Assembly: GCF_016583795.1 (NCBI RefSeq)
Contig: NZ_NRRS01000004.1
Location: forward strand, 44,526-108,525
Direction of reading: 5' to 3'
From: Rhabdochromatium marinum
GTDB taxonomy: Bacteria; Pseudomonadota; Gammaproteobacteria; Chromatiales; Chromatiaceae
DNA length: 64,000 bases
Shown here: positions 38,729-47,414 of the stretch, in pieces
Position numbering within the stretch: the first letter of the stretch is position 1
How the letters are laid out: each line of letters opens with the position of its first letter
Program-made: the position numbers and the translations under genes
The notes under the pieces: model-generated
Database searches by the model: none
Told to the model about the DNA's origin: nothing
The model's input: only the letters and a program-made list of their open reading frames with translations

Positions 38729-40588
38729 GTGGTCTTGACGCTCTACAACCGCCTGCGCTCACGCACGGCGGCCTTTGTGCATGATGCGCTCATGGTGCCA
38801 GCAGCCTGGCTGCTGGCGTTCTGGACGCGCTTTAATTTCGAGTCAATCCCGCCGCCGTTTCTGAACAGCGCTTGGCGTGCGCTGCTGCTGGTTCTGCCGC
38901 TCTGTGTCGTGGTTTACTGGCTCTTTGGTCTCTATCGTGGCGTGTGGCGCTTTGCCTCGCTGCCGGATCTGACACGCATCCTGAAAGCGGCCCTGACAGC
39001 GACAGCCGCTACGCTAGCGATACTTTTTGCCTTCAACCGCATGGCGGAAATTCCGCGCTCGGTGCCGGTGCTGTTTTTGCTGTTTCAACTGGTGCTGCTG
39101 GCCGGGCCGCGGCTGCTGTACCGCTGGGCGAAGGATCGGCGCATCAGCTTTGAGGATGGGCAGCGGGTGCTAATTGTGGGCGCCGGTCGCGCCGGAGAGA
39201 TGCTGGTGCGCGATATGTTGCGCGATCCAGCGCACAGCTATCAGCCCATTGCCTTTGTCGATGATCGCCCGCGCCATCATGGCGGCAGCATTCATGGGGT
39301 GCCAATCAAGGGCGTGTTGGGGGATGTGCCGGCGCTGGTCGAACGGCTTGGTATCGACTTAATTTTACTCGCCGTGCCCAGCGCTTCGGCCACGCAGATG
39401 CAGCAACTGGTGACCTGTTGCGAGCAGACCGGCAAGCCATTTCGCACCGTGCCCCAGTTGCAGCATCTGATGGCGGGTGAGGTGAGCATCAATCAGCTGC
39501 GCGAGGTGTGTATTGAGGACTTGCTCGGACGCCATCCAGTGCGTCTGGACTGGGACGGGATTGGCGCCGGATTGGCCGGGCGCTGCATTCTGGTTACTGG
39601 CGCCGGCGGTTCGATTGGTTCCGAGCTGTGCCGGCAGTTGATGGCTGCTGGGGCCAGACGCTTGATTTTGGTCGATGCCTGTGAGTTGAACCTGTATCGC
39701 ATTGAGCTGGAGCTGCTGGAGTCACACCCGCCAGCGGTTCTGGCGCGGTATCTGCTGGATGTAACCGATGCCGAGGCCCTGGAAACTTTGTTTCGGTTGG
39801 AATCACCACAGATCGTCTTTCATGCCGCCGCTTATAAGCATGTGCCCTTACTGGAGAATCAGGTACGCGCAGCGGTGCGCAACAATGTGCTGGGCACCCG
39901 GGTGGTGGCGAACGCCGCAGCGCAGGCCGGCTGCGAGCGCTTTGTGCTGATCTCGACCGACAAGGCGGTCAATCCCGCCAATGTGATGGGCGCAACCAAA
40001 CGGGTGGCCGAACAGCTGTGTCTGGAGCTGGCGAGCCGTTCAGCCACGCGCTTTATGCTGGTGCGCTTTGGCAATGTGCTGGGTTCCGCCGGCAGTGTGG
40101 TGCCCTTGTTCAAGCGCCAGATCGCGCGCGGCGGGCCGGTGACGGTCACGGATCCGGACATTGAGCGCTTTTTTATGACCATTCCCGAGGCATGTCAGTT
40201 GATTATGCAGGCGGCAGTGATTGGTCAAGGCGGCGAGGTGTTTGTGCTCGACATGGGCGAGCCGGTCAAGATCCGCTTTCTTGCCGAGCAGATGATTCGC
40301 CTCTCCGGACGTGAGCCGGGCACTGAGATTCCCATTCGTTACATCGGGCTGCGACCGGGCGAGAAGCGCTTTGAGGAGCTGTTTTACACCAATGAAGACA
40401 CCCTGCCCACCGCGCATCCGAAGATTCGCGCCGCACGTCGCACCGCAGATGCCAGGGTGCCACACAACTTGGCCGCCGCAGTCGATGAGCTGATTGCGGC
40501 GGCTGGTGATGAGCCACGCCAGCGCCAGGCGCTCAGCGCGCTGGTTCCCGGATGGTCGGCTGTGGCTGAACAGTGCTCAGATCAGTAA
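38729..40588 (+). CDS. WbpM/PglF-like UDP-GlcNAc 4,6-dehydratase, membrane-bound
   Basis: 619 residues from a GTG start. Four N-terminal membrane helices precede two nucleotide-binding domains: VLIVGAGRAGEMLVRDMLRD (about 148) and VTGAGGSIGSELCRQLM (about 288). The catalytic region is LISTDKAVNPANVMGATKRVAEQLC, and the end has GLRPGEKRFEELF. The family makes UDP-4-keto-6-deoxy-GlcNAc for quinovosamine/bacillosamine-type sugars. The active-site Tyr is replaced by Met, as in WbpM-type enzymes. Confidence 0.92.
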   Translation: MVLTLYNRLRSRTAAFVHDALMVPAAWLLAFWTRFNFESIPPPFLNSAWRALLLVLPLCVVVYWLFGLYRGVWRFASLPDLTRILKAALTATAATLAILFAFNRMAEIPRSVPVLFLLFQLVLLAGPRLLYRWAKDRRISFEDGQRVLIVGAGRAGEMLVRDMLRDPAHSYQPIAFVDDRPRHHGGSIHGVPIKGVLGDVPALVERLGIDLILLAVPSASATQMQQLVTCCEQTGKPFRTVPQLQHLMAGEVSINQLREVCIEDLLGRHPVRLDWDGIGAGLAGRCILVTGAGGSIGSELCRQLMAAGARRLILVDACELNLYRIELELLESHPPAVLARYLLDVTDAEALETLFRLESPQIVFHAAAYKHVPLLENQVRAAVRNNVLGTRVVANAAAQAGCERFVLISTDKAVNPANVMGATKRVAEQLCLELASRSATRFMLVRFGNVLGSAGSVVPLFKRQIARGGPVTVTDPDIERFFMTIPEACQLIMQAAVIGQGGEVFVLDMGEPVKIRFLAEQMIRLSGREPGTEIPIRYIGLRPGEKRFEELFYTNEDTLPTAHPKIRAARRTADARVPHNLAAAVDELIAAAGDEPRQRQALSALVPGWSAVAEQCSDQ

Positions 40589-40645
40589 CTCAGGCTCAGG
40601 CCACCTCGGTGGCGAAATTGCTCGATGCGGCGCCCAATGAGTGCG

Positions 40646-40900
40646 TCAGTCGCTGATGGAGTCAGTGCTGAAACTGGTGTCGGCGGGTGTAACTGCTGCC
40701 GCTTTATGGCAACCGGTACAGTTGGAACGCCCATAGGACTCCATGGAGGTGTTGCCGAGATAGGGCCGCATCTGTGGCTCGGCGCCGGCGGCAGCCAATT
40801 TGATCTGCGGCATGATGTTCGGGCGCAGACCGCCCATGGGACCGGAACTTTGGCAGACGCTGGGATCTGGTGTTGATACCACGGGCCAAGTCCGCACGTC
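40646..40900 (-). pseudogene. C-terminal remnant of a c-type cytochrome-like protein
   Basis: The minus-strand frame encodes a peptide with NIMPQIKLAAAGAEPQ, PYLGNTSMESYGRSNCTGCHKAA and a short tail ending in DSISD. CTGCH is a haem-binding CXXCH motif. The LxNTxMExY...CxxCH block resembles the C-terminus of uncharacterised proteobacterial cytochrome-like proteins that are several hundred residues long. Upstream of about 40900 the same frame loses any protein character and runs antisense to gspE. No start codon or signal peptide is convincing. It occupies most of the 448-nt gap between the WbpM-like gene and gspE. Confidence 0.5.
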
Positions 40901-41036
40901 CAGCAGCAGTCGGCCTGAGGCGTTTCCCTTACGGTGCCGCGATTTGGATGTGATCAGCTCATGGTGGCACTGACGAACGGGCGCGCGCTGAATCAGGCTA
41001 CAATGCCGCAATCTCCGCAGTGAGTAAGGACATCCC

Positions 41037-43022
41037 ATGGCTTTCGAGACGCTTTCTGAGCATTCCAAACGCACCTTGCCTGGTCCACGGCGGCTGTCGC
41101 GCTGGCGGCGGGCGTTGCAATGGCCGGGGCGGCGCCGTGAGCCGCACTTGGAGTTGGCGGCTGCCGAGCAGGCGCTGGCGGATCCAGCAACCACTCAGGC
41201 TGATGCCGTGTCAGCGACTGCGGCGCTTGCCCCGGATGGCGAGCCAGCGGCACCACTGGAGGCGCGGCCACTGGAAGCACCGCCCAAAATGGAGGCGCCG
41301 CTCTCGGGTGTTGAGCAGACGCTGGCCGATGAGGCGCGGGTGATTGCGCACTTGCAACAGCAGGGCAAGCTGCCGGCAGGCGATCTGGCGCGCGCGCGCA
41401 AGCTGGCCGACGACAGCGCTGATCCGTTACGCGGCATGCTGGTGCGCCTGGGGCTGGTGTCGGACCGCGACATGGCGGCAGCCTATAGCGAGGTGCTGGG
41501 CCTGGAGCGGGCGGTGGCGGAGGATTATCCGGAAGATCCCATCCTTGAGGGCCAGCTGAGTCTGCGTTTCATGAAGGATTCCCGCGTGCTGCCGTTGCGC
41601 GAGCAGGGCGGGGAGCTGGAAATTGCCGTGGCCGATCCGGTCGATCACTTTATCGCCCAGGCCGTTGCCATGGCCACCGGGCGCGCGGTGCAGTTGCGCG
41701 TCGGTTTGCCAACCGAGATTGAGGCGGCCATTGAACGCCTGTATGAGCAGCCCAGCGATGAAGCCGCCGAGGCTGATCTGGACGCTGAATTGGGCAACTT
41801 CAGCGAGGAGGACATCGAGCATCTGCGCGATCTGGCCAGTGAGGCGCCGGTGATTCGGTTGGTGAATCAAATTCTCCAGCGTGCGGTGGAGTCGCGCGCT
41901 TCAGATGTGCATATCGAGCCCTTCGCCGATCAGCTCAAGGTGCGCTACCGCATTGATGGCATCCTCAAGGAGTCAGAATCCCCGCCGGTGCGCTCCACCG
42001 CTGCGGTGATCTCGCGCATTAAGATCATGGCCAAGCTCAATATCGCCGAGCGCCGTCTGCCCCAGGATGGGCGTATCCCGCTGCGCATCCAGGGCCGCGA
42101 GATGGATTTGCGTGTGTCTACGGTGCCGACCATGTTTGGTGAGAGCGTGGTGATGCGTCTGCTGGATAAGGAAAGTGTCAGCTTTGACTTTGATGCCCTG
42201 GGCTTCGACGGGCCACCGCGCGAGCGCCTGATCAAGGTGCTGGAACAACCTTTTGGCATCCTGCTGGTCACCGGGCCGACCGGCAGCGGCAAGAGTACCA
42301 CCCTCTACACCGCGCTAAGCCGCCTGAACACCGAAGACCGCAAGATCATCACCGTCGAGGATCCGGTTGAGTATCAGGTGGCCGGCATTAACCAGATCCC
42401 GGTCAAGGCCTCCATTGGCATGACTTTCGCCGGCGCGCTGCGCGCCATTGTGCGCCAGGACCCGGACATCATCATGGTCGGTGAGATGCGCGATCTGGAA
42501 ACCGCGCGCATTGCTGTGCAGTCGGCGCTGACCGGCCACGTGGTACTCTCCACCCTGCATACCAATGATGCGCCCAGCGGCGTGACCCGCTTGCTGGATA
42601 TGGGCGTCGAGGAATATCTGCTTACCTCTACCATCAACGGCATCCTGGCTCAGCGGCTGGTGCGGCGCCTGTGCCCGGAATGCCGTGAGCCCTATGAGGC
42701 GCGACCAGAGCTGGCGGCGCGCTTTCAGCGGCCCGAAGCTCCCCAGGTGGCACCCGAGGAGGGTCAACCGTTGCGGCTCTATCGTCCCGGGGGCTGCAAG
42801 GCGTGCAATGGCAGCGGTTATCGCGGTCGGCTGGTGATTGCCGAGGTGCTGGTGATGACGGATCGGGTGCGCAAAGCCGTGCTTAGCCACGAAACCGCGA
42901 CGGAAATCGGTCGTATCGCCCGCGAAGAGGGCATGATGACCATGTATCAGGACGGCTTGCGCAAGGCGCTGGATGGACGCACCACCATTGAGGAAGTGCT
43001 GCGCGTGGCCGAGGAGAACTAA
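41037..43022 (+). CDS. gspE: Type II secretion/type IV pilus-type ATPase GspE/PulE
   Basis: 661 residues. After a basic, Ala-rich N-terminal extension (about 1-100) come the MshEN-like N-domain and the ATPase with Walker A GPTGSGKSTTLY, Asp box TVEDPVEYQV, Walker B DPDIIMVGEMRD and His box HVVLSTLHTNDA. A tetra-Cys zinc motif (CPECREPY ... CKACNGSGY) lies near the C-terminus. It powers pseudopilus or pilus assembly. gspF follows after 5 nt, but no other gsp or pil genes are nearby. Confidence 0.92.
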   Translation: MAFETLSEHSKRTLPGPRRLSRWRRALQWPGRRREPHLELAAAEQALADPATTQADAVSATAALAPDGEPAAPLEARPLEAPPKMEAPLSGVEQTLADEARVIAHLQQQGKLPAGDLARARKLADDSADPLRGMLVRLGLVSDRDMAAAYSEVLGLERAVAEDYPEDPILEGQLSLRFMKDSRVLPLREQGGELEIAVADPVDHFIAQAVAMATGRAVQLRVGLPTEIEAAIERLYEQPSDEAAEADLDAELGNFSEEDIEHLRDLASEAPVIRLVNQILQRAVESRASDVHIEPFADQLKVRYRIDGILKESESPPVRSTAAVISRIKIMAKLNIAERRLPQDGRIPLRIQGREMDLRVSTVPTMFGESVVMRLLDKESVSFDFDALGFDGPPRERLIKVLEQPFGILLVTGPTGSGKSTTLYTALSRLNTEDRKIITVEDPVEYQVAGINQIPVKASIGMTFAGALRAIVRQDPDIIMVGEMRDLETARIAVQSALTGHVVLSTLHTNDAPSGVTRLLDMGVEEYLLTSTINGILAQRLVRRLCPECREPYEARPELAARFQRPEAPQVAPEEGQPLRLYRPGGCKACNGSGYRGRLVIAEVLVMTDRVRKAVLSHETATEIGRIAREEGMMTMYQDGLRKALDGRTTIEEVLRVAEEN

Positions 43023-43027
43023 GCGCC

Positions 43028-44236
43028 ATGGCGCGTTTCATGTACAAGGCCGTTAAGCTCGACGGCGAGGAAATCGAAGGCGAACAGGAGGCCGTTGATG
43101 AAGCGGCGCTGATTGCCCGGCTGCAAGGCGAGGGCTTGATCCCGCTGGTCACCCGCCCGGCTGGCGGGCTGCGTGCGCGTCTGGCGCGACGGCGACGCAA
43201 GGAACTCAGCACCAAGGATATCGAGGTGCTGACCCGCCAGCTGGCTACCCTGCTGGAATCCGGGCTAACGCTGGACCGCTCCCTGCAGGTGTTGAGCGAT
43301 TTGGGCACCGATGAGGTGGTGATTCGGGTGCTGGCGGATTTGCAGGATCGGGTGCGTGGTGGCGCCACCTTCTCCGCTGCATTGGAAGCCCAGGGCGGTC
43401 AGTTTCCCAAGCTCTATGTGAATATGGTGCGCGCTGGCGAGGCCAGTGGTGCCCTTGATGAGGTGCTAACCCGTTTGGCCGATTATCTGGAGCGTAGCGC
43501 TGAGTTGCGCGGTACCGTCAGCTCGGCGTTGGTGTACCCGATGATTCTGCTGTTTGTCGCCGGGCTCTCGGTGATCTTGCTGCTGGTGTTTGTGGTGCCG
43601 CAGTTTACTGTGCTGTTTGAGGATATGGGGGCGGCGCTGCCATTGCCGACCCAGATTGTAGTGGGAACCGGCGATTTGTTTCGCTCCTACTGGTGGGCAC
43701 TGCTGGTGGTGATCGCCTTGGCAGCCGTGTTGATCGAACGCTGGCTGCTGGATCCGGATAATCGCCGCCGCTTCGACTTTCGAGTCATGTCGCTGCCGCT
43801 GTTTGGCGATCTGATCTGGAAGATGGAAACCGCACGCTTCTGCCACACCCTCTCGACGCTGCTAAAAAACGGCCTGCCGCTGCTCAGTGGCCTGAATCTG
43901 GCCAAGCAAGTGATCAGCAATCGCAAAATTGGCGAAGGATTGGACCAGGTTGGGGAAGATCTCAAGCACGGTCGCGGCATCGCCGGCCCCCTGCAACAGC
44001 ATGAGGTGCTGCCACAACTGGCTCAGCAAATGATCCGTGTTGGCGAGGAATCCGGCACTCTGGATGCGATGCTGGCCAAGGTGGCGGATATTTTCGACCG
44101 CGAGACCCGCACCTCGGTGCAACGCCTGCTGACGCTGCTGGAGCCCTTATTGATCATTGGTCTGGGGATCATTGTGGCCGGGATTATTATCTCGATCCTG
44201 ATGGCGATTTTGGGAGCGAACGATCTGGTGTTTTAG
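43028..44236 (+). CDS. gspF: Type II secretion inner-membrane platform protein GspF
   Basis: 402 residues with two T2SSF domains and three membrane helices (about 168-190, 220-240, 372-395). The start FMYKAVKLDGEEIEGEQEA and the motifs LTRQLATLLESGLTLDRSLQVL and FCHTLSTLLKNGLPLLSGLNLAK are typical, as is the final LLTLLEPLLIIGLGIIVAGIIISILMAILG. It couples the GspE ATPase to the pseudopilus. The pair stands alone, so secretin, pseudopilins and peptidase must be elsewhere. Confidence 0.94.
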   Translation: MARFMYKAVKLDGEEIEGEQEAVDEAALIARLQGEGLIPLVTRPAGGLRARLARRRRKELSTKDIEVLTRQLATLLESGLTLDRSLQVLSDLGTDEVVIRVLADLQDRVRGGATFSAALEAQGGQFPKLYVNMVRAGEASGALDEVLTRLADYLERSAELRGTVSSALVYPMILLFVAGLSVILLLVFVVPQFTVLFEDMGAALPLPTQIVVGTGDLFRSYWWALLVVIALAAVLIERWLLDPDNRRRFDFRVMSLPLFGDLIWKMETARFCHTLSTLLKNGLPLLSGLNLAKQVISNRKIGEGLDQVGEDLKHGRGIAGPLQQHEVLPQLAQQMIRVGEESGTLDAMLAKVADIFDRETRTSVQRLLTLLEPLLIIGLGIIVAGIIISILMAILGANDLVF

Positions 44237-44256
44237 GACTGGCTACATTGGCGGCA

Positions 44257-44292
44257 GCCCCCGCAGCCTGGCGGGGCCAAGCTTGCGGGGGC
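44257..44292. terminator. Bidirectional hairpin between gspF and the sulfur globule gene
   Basis: GCCCCCGCA at 44257-44265 and TGCGGGGGC at 44284-44292 form a perfect 9-bp stem with an 18-nt loop that contains a further GC-rich segment. It sits between convergent gspF and the sulfur globule gene. There is no T-run on either side, so an intrinsic terminator role is probable but not proven. Confidence 0.55.
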
Positions 44293-44316
44293 ATATCAAA
44301 TCGAACGACAGCCGAA

Positions 44317-44685
44317 TTACTGACCCTGCTGGGGCTGTTGCGGCTGCTGTGGTTGAGGAGCCGCACCAAAGGGAACCGGCGGTGCGGCATAAGGAGCTGC
44401 GGCGCCATAGGGGTGGGCATAGGGAGAGCCGTAGGGACCGCCATAGTAGTAAGGGGCGTCATAGCCATAGCCACGACCGTAACCGCGACCATAGCCACGA
44501 CCGTTGCCGCCACCACTGAAGCTCATGTTGAAGCTGCCATAGCCATCGCCAAACATGTCGTTCCAGAAATCGCCATAGCCATCATTGTAGCCGGGACCAT
44601 AACCATAGCCCGGACCCCAGGCACTCGCGGTCGCGGATACGCCCAACAGTGCGGCCACGGCCGCTGCGGTAGCAAGCTTTTTCAT
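44317..44685 (-). CDS. Sulfur globule envelope protein (Gly/Tyr-rich, SgpA/SgpB type)
   Basis: 122 residues from the ATG at 44685; GGAG lies 8 nt upstream. A cleavable Sec signal ([22 protein letters not shown]) precedes a mature part made of Gly, Tyr, Pro and Ala with short repeats: [33 protein letters not shown] and [11 protein letters not shown]. It has no Cys. Purple sulfur bacteria wrap periplasmic sulfur globules in such proteins. The family assignment rests on composition, size, signal and repeats. Other Gly/Tyr-rich secreted proteins cannot be fully excluded. Confidence 0.8.
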   Translation of the reverse strand: MKKLATAAAVAALLGVSATASAWGPGYGYGPGYNDGYGDFWNDMFGDGYGSFNMSFSGGGNGRGYGRGYGRGYGYDAPYYYGGPYGSPYAHPYGAAAPYAAPPVPFGAAPQPQQPQQPQQGQ

Positions 44686-44749
44686 TGTCAAGTCTCCGTT
44701 CATATTTTTGATTGTGAACTGACGCCTCAGGGCGACAGTGATATTCATT

Positions 44750-44769
44750 ATATTAGCGATTACTAATAT
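44750..44769. promoter_or_regulatory. AT-rich inverted repeat upstream of the sulfur globule gene
   Basis: ATATTAG and CTAATAT are perfect 7-bp arms around a 6-nt spacer, 65 nt before the sulfur globule ATG. The surrounding 44.70-44.78 kb is AT-rich. The size and symmetry suit a dimeric winged-helix repressor or activator. No regulator can be assigned from the sequence alone. Confidence 0.5.
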
Positions 44770-44949
44770 GTCAAGCGGGAATTTTGCCAGGCCAAGGAGC
44801 GCTGAGGAGCCGGCCGGGCGCACCAAGGATGCGAAAAACTGTGGTTGCGCTTAAACTCGCCACCTTTTGCCCCGGATCGGCCGTACTGCGGTTCCGGTGC
44901 CCCCTAGCCTTAAGAGCCTGGCCTTACCTTAGAGAGACGGAGAAAACAA

Positions 44950-45468
44950 ATGAGACGACTGACCCCCTTTGCCCTTGGAGGCCTGTTGTGCCTGGCGCTG
45001 CTTGGCGTGGCAAGCGCGCAGGCAGCTGATTTTGGCTATGTCAATATGCAGCGGGTGCTGAAGGAAAGCCAGCTGGGTCGCGATGCCGAAGCACGACTCG
45101 AAGAGCGCTTTGGCAAAAAGACCGAACCCTTTGCCGAGCGCGAGCAGTCCATCCGCCAGCTGCAGCAGAAGCTGCAACGCGACAAGCCCTTGATGAGCGA
45201 AGCCCAGGTGGAAAAACAGGAGACTGAGCTGAAAGAAAAGATTCAGGCATTCGAGAAGGATTTCTCCTCCGTGCAGCGCGAACTGATGCAGGCTCAGCAG
45301 GAGGAGGGTGCCAAGATTCTGAAACCGGCGGATGAGGCACTGCAGGCGATTGCCAAGAAGAAAAAGCTCTCAGCGGTATTTGAGGCCAGTCAGTCGGGGA
45401 TTCTGTACATGGATCCCGAGACAGACCTCACCGATGCCGTGATTCAGTACATGGACAAAAACAACTGA
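44950..45468 (+). CDS. skp: OmpH/Skp-like periplasmic chaperone
   Basis: 172 residues with a Sec signal (LTPFALGGLLCLALLGVASAQA). The mature protein starts ADFGYVNMQRVLKESQLGRDAEARLEERF and contains a long charged helical hairpin (KTEPFAEREQSIRQLQQKLQRDKPLMSEAQVEKQE...), the tentacle of Skp. It ends in a small beta region (LSAVFEASQSGILYMDPETDLTDAVI). Skp holds outer-membrane proteins on the way to BAM. It is not next to bamA or lpxD here, which is unusual for the main skp copy; a second paralogue elsewhere is possible. Confidence 0.9.
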   Translation: MRRLTPFALGGLLCLALLGVASAQAADFGYVNMQRVLKESQLGRDAEARLEERFGKKTEPFAEREQSIRQLQQKLQRDKPLMSEAQVEKQETELKEKIQAFEKDFSSVQRELMQAQQEEGAKILKPADEALQAIAKKKKLSAVFEASQSGILYMDPETDLTDAVIQYMDKNN

Positions 45469-45549
45469 GCGCCCGACCTGTCGTTGGGCTGCCGTATAAT
45501 GCGATTGACAACAGTCGCTTAAGTCTTAACCAGTGGAGAACACACGCTG

Positions 45550-45813
45550 ATGCTTGGAGAAATACACGATCTTATTCACGAGTTTCCCGAACTCGTTGGC
45601 AAAATCGATACCCTGCGGGTATCCGATACTGACTTCGCCGCCGACATGGACCGCTACGACGCCTTGGATGCGCGTATTCGTAAACTCGAAGAACTGGGCA
45701 CACCGGTTGCCGATGAAACCATTGAGGATCTTAAGAAGGAGCGTTTGCTGCTGAAAGACCGCCTATACAACCGCTTGAGGTCCGAGGCCGGGGTGAGCGC
45801 CGCCAGCGCCTGA
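45550..45813 (+). CDS. YdcH family protein (DUF465)
   Basis: 87 residues: MLGEIHDLIHEFPELVGKIDTLRVSDTDFAADMDRYDALDARIRKLEE, then ETIEDLKKERLLLKDRLYNRLR. This is the DUF465 helical hairpin with the conserved E/DFP and KKxRLxLKD motifs. The proteins are small, cytoplasmic and of unknown role. It follows skp by 81 nt. Confidence 0.88.
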   Translation: MLGEIHDLIHEFPELVGKIDTLRVSDTDFAADMDRYDALDARIRKLEELGTPVADETIEDLKKERLLLKDRLYNRLRSEAGVSAASA

Positions 45814-45835
45814 TGTTGGATCTGCGGCTCGACAT

Positions 45836-46723
45836 TCAATCCTGCAGCGCAAAAATAAAGTAGATTGAATCAAGCAGCGGCGTCGGCTGTGCGTCGGCGC
45901 CAAACCATTGTGCAAAAATACGGTCGATCTCTTCCGAGGCATAGATCTGTGCCAGGCCCCGGTTGACCGCCAGGCGAAAATCAGCATCGTCACGCGCCAG
46001 TGCAAAGGCATAGGGATCTACCGAGAAATCGGCATCAATGACCCGAAAGGCATTGGTCGCGCCACTGGCTGCCACCTGCCCGATCAATACCAGCCGATCA
46101 TCGGCATAGGCATCAATGGCGCCCGCCTGGAGCTGTTCGCGCCCGTCCTTGGCATCCTTGATGGGCTTGAGTTCGGCATCGAGCATGCGCTCGGCCAGTA
46201 TCGGGCGCAGACGCTGCTCGGTGGTGGTTTGCGGAATAACTCCGATGCTTGTGCCGCCAAGATCTTCCAGGCCCTTGAGGCCGGATTTTTTCAGCACCAG
46301 AATCCCGGCGGATTCAACAAAGACCGGATAAGAAAAGTCCACCTGGCGCTGACGTGCCAGCGTCATGGCCGTGGTGCCACAATCAAGTTCCGCTTCACCA
46401 TTGGCCACGGCCGCCAGTCGCCTGGGAGTGTTGCCTTCGATCCAGGAAATGGCAATGCCATCGAGCCCCAGATCGCGCTGAATACTCGCCACAATGCGCC
46501 GGCACAGATCAACCGAATAGCCGCTCGGCAGGCCGTCCTCATCCTTGAAGGCGATAGGATAGGCATTGGGTGGATAGGCGACGCGAATTTTCTGACTGAC
46601 GGCAATGCGCGAGAGTACGCCACTGTCGCTGTCTGCGGCTCCGGGCAGCAGGAGCATGGCCAGGCTTAACCAGACCAGAACCCGCAACAGACGTTGGCAA
46701 CAGAGCCGGACCGGATCAATCAT
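45836..46723 (-). CDS. Transporter substrate-binding domain protein (amino-acid type)
   Basis: 295 residues with a signal sequence (LLRVLVWLSLAMLLLPGAADS). It has the PBP2 fold of amino-acid ABC or receptor binding proteins: RVAYPPNAYPIAFKDEDGLPSGYSVDLCRRI, ELDCGTTAMTLARQRQVDFSYPVF, and LGGTSIGVIPQTTTEQRL. The last section ADFRLAVNRGLAQIYASEEIDRIFAQWFG is typical. No permease or ATPase gene is adjacent, so the partner is not evident. The ligand is likely an amino acid, by family only. Confidence 0.85.
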   Translation of the reverse strand: MIDPVRLCCQRLLRVLVWLSLAMLLLPGAADSDSGVLSRIAVSQKIRVAYPPNAYPIAFKDEDGLPSGYSVDLCRRIVASIQRDLGLDGIAISWIEGNTPRRLAAVANGEAELDCGTTAMTLARQRQVDFSYPVFVESAGILVLKKSGLKGLEDLGGTSIGVIPQTTTEQRLRPILAERMLDAELKPIKDAKDGREQLQAGAIDAYADDRLVLIGQVAASGATNAFRVIDADFSVDPYAFALARDDADFRLAVNRGLAQIYASEEIDRIFAQWFGADAQPTPLLDSIYFIFALQD

Positions 46724-46732
46724 GGCGCTGCT

Positions 46733-47242
46733 TTAGACACTGATCGTCGGACTCTGGCGGATATGATCGCGAATCTCATTAGGACGCGGTAGCCCGCGTA
46801 CGGCCAGTTCAGGTTCATCACCGGTGGTAAAAATCACCAGATCGCCCGCGCCGAGCATGCGCTGCAACAGGGATTGACGCACCCGCACAGTACGCACTGA
46901 GCCCATATTGATTTCGGTATAGTTTTTCGCCAGCAGCCCATGAGTCCAGAGAATTTCGTTGGGGCGGATCTCCAGACGATCCACCAGACAGGCCAGCCAC
47001 CAGCGCAGCAGGTTAAAGGCGCTGAGCGCGGCAACAACATAGCCCGCGTAAGTGATCAGAGTGCCCGGCTGGACGCTCAAATTCGCCAGGACTGGAATCT
47101 CCATGAACAACTGTTTGACATAAGGCAGCTGGCCGGTCACCCCAACATAAAGGCCACCGGCGACCAACAGCCAGGCCATCAGCGTGCCCATCGGACGCAT
47201 CCGCCACATCGAAGGGTTGGCTTGGTAGAGAATTTCAGACAT
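46733..47242 (-). CDS. PH-domain membrane protein (bPH2/YdbS type)
   Basis: 169 residues. Two membrane helices (GTLMAWLLVAGGLYVGVTGQL and LITYAGYVVAALSAFNLLRWWLACL) are followed by a bacterial PH domain: DRLEIRPNEILWTHGLLAKNYTEINMGSVRTVRVRQSLLQRMLGAGDLVIFT. Such proteins are inner-membrane, of unknown function. It lies 9 nt upstream of the binding-protein gene and may share its transcript. Confidence 0.85.
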   Translation of the reverse strand: MSEILYQANPSMWRMRPMGTLMAWLLVAGGLYVGVTGQLPYVKQLFMEIPVLANLSVQPGTLITYAGYVVAALSAFNLLRWWLACLVDRLEIRPNEILWTHGLLAKNYTEINMGSVRTVRVRQSLLQRMLGAGDLVIFTTGDEPELAVRGLPRPNEIRDHIRQSPTISV

Positions 47243-47414
47243 CTTGCCCTCCTAAAGGCACCGAGCAGGCACAGGGGTCGCATTAGTATATCGGTGATGG
47301 CCATGCATGGTCCGTGACGGAATCCGGTCGAGCCGTTAAACTCGCTTCAAACCGGCGGCGCTGAACCGATTCCGCGACGGCCGCCGCTACCCAACCGTTT
47401 AAGCAGGAGCAGTG

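Noticed and set aside
40901..41194. N-terminal part of the cytochrome-fragment frame
   Set aside because: Basic low-complexity peptide partly antisense to gspE, with no signal peptide; not part of the haem protein remnant.
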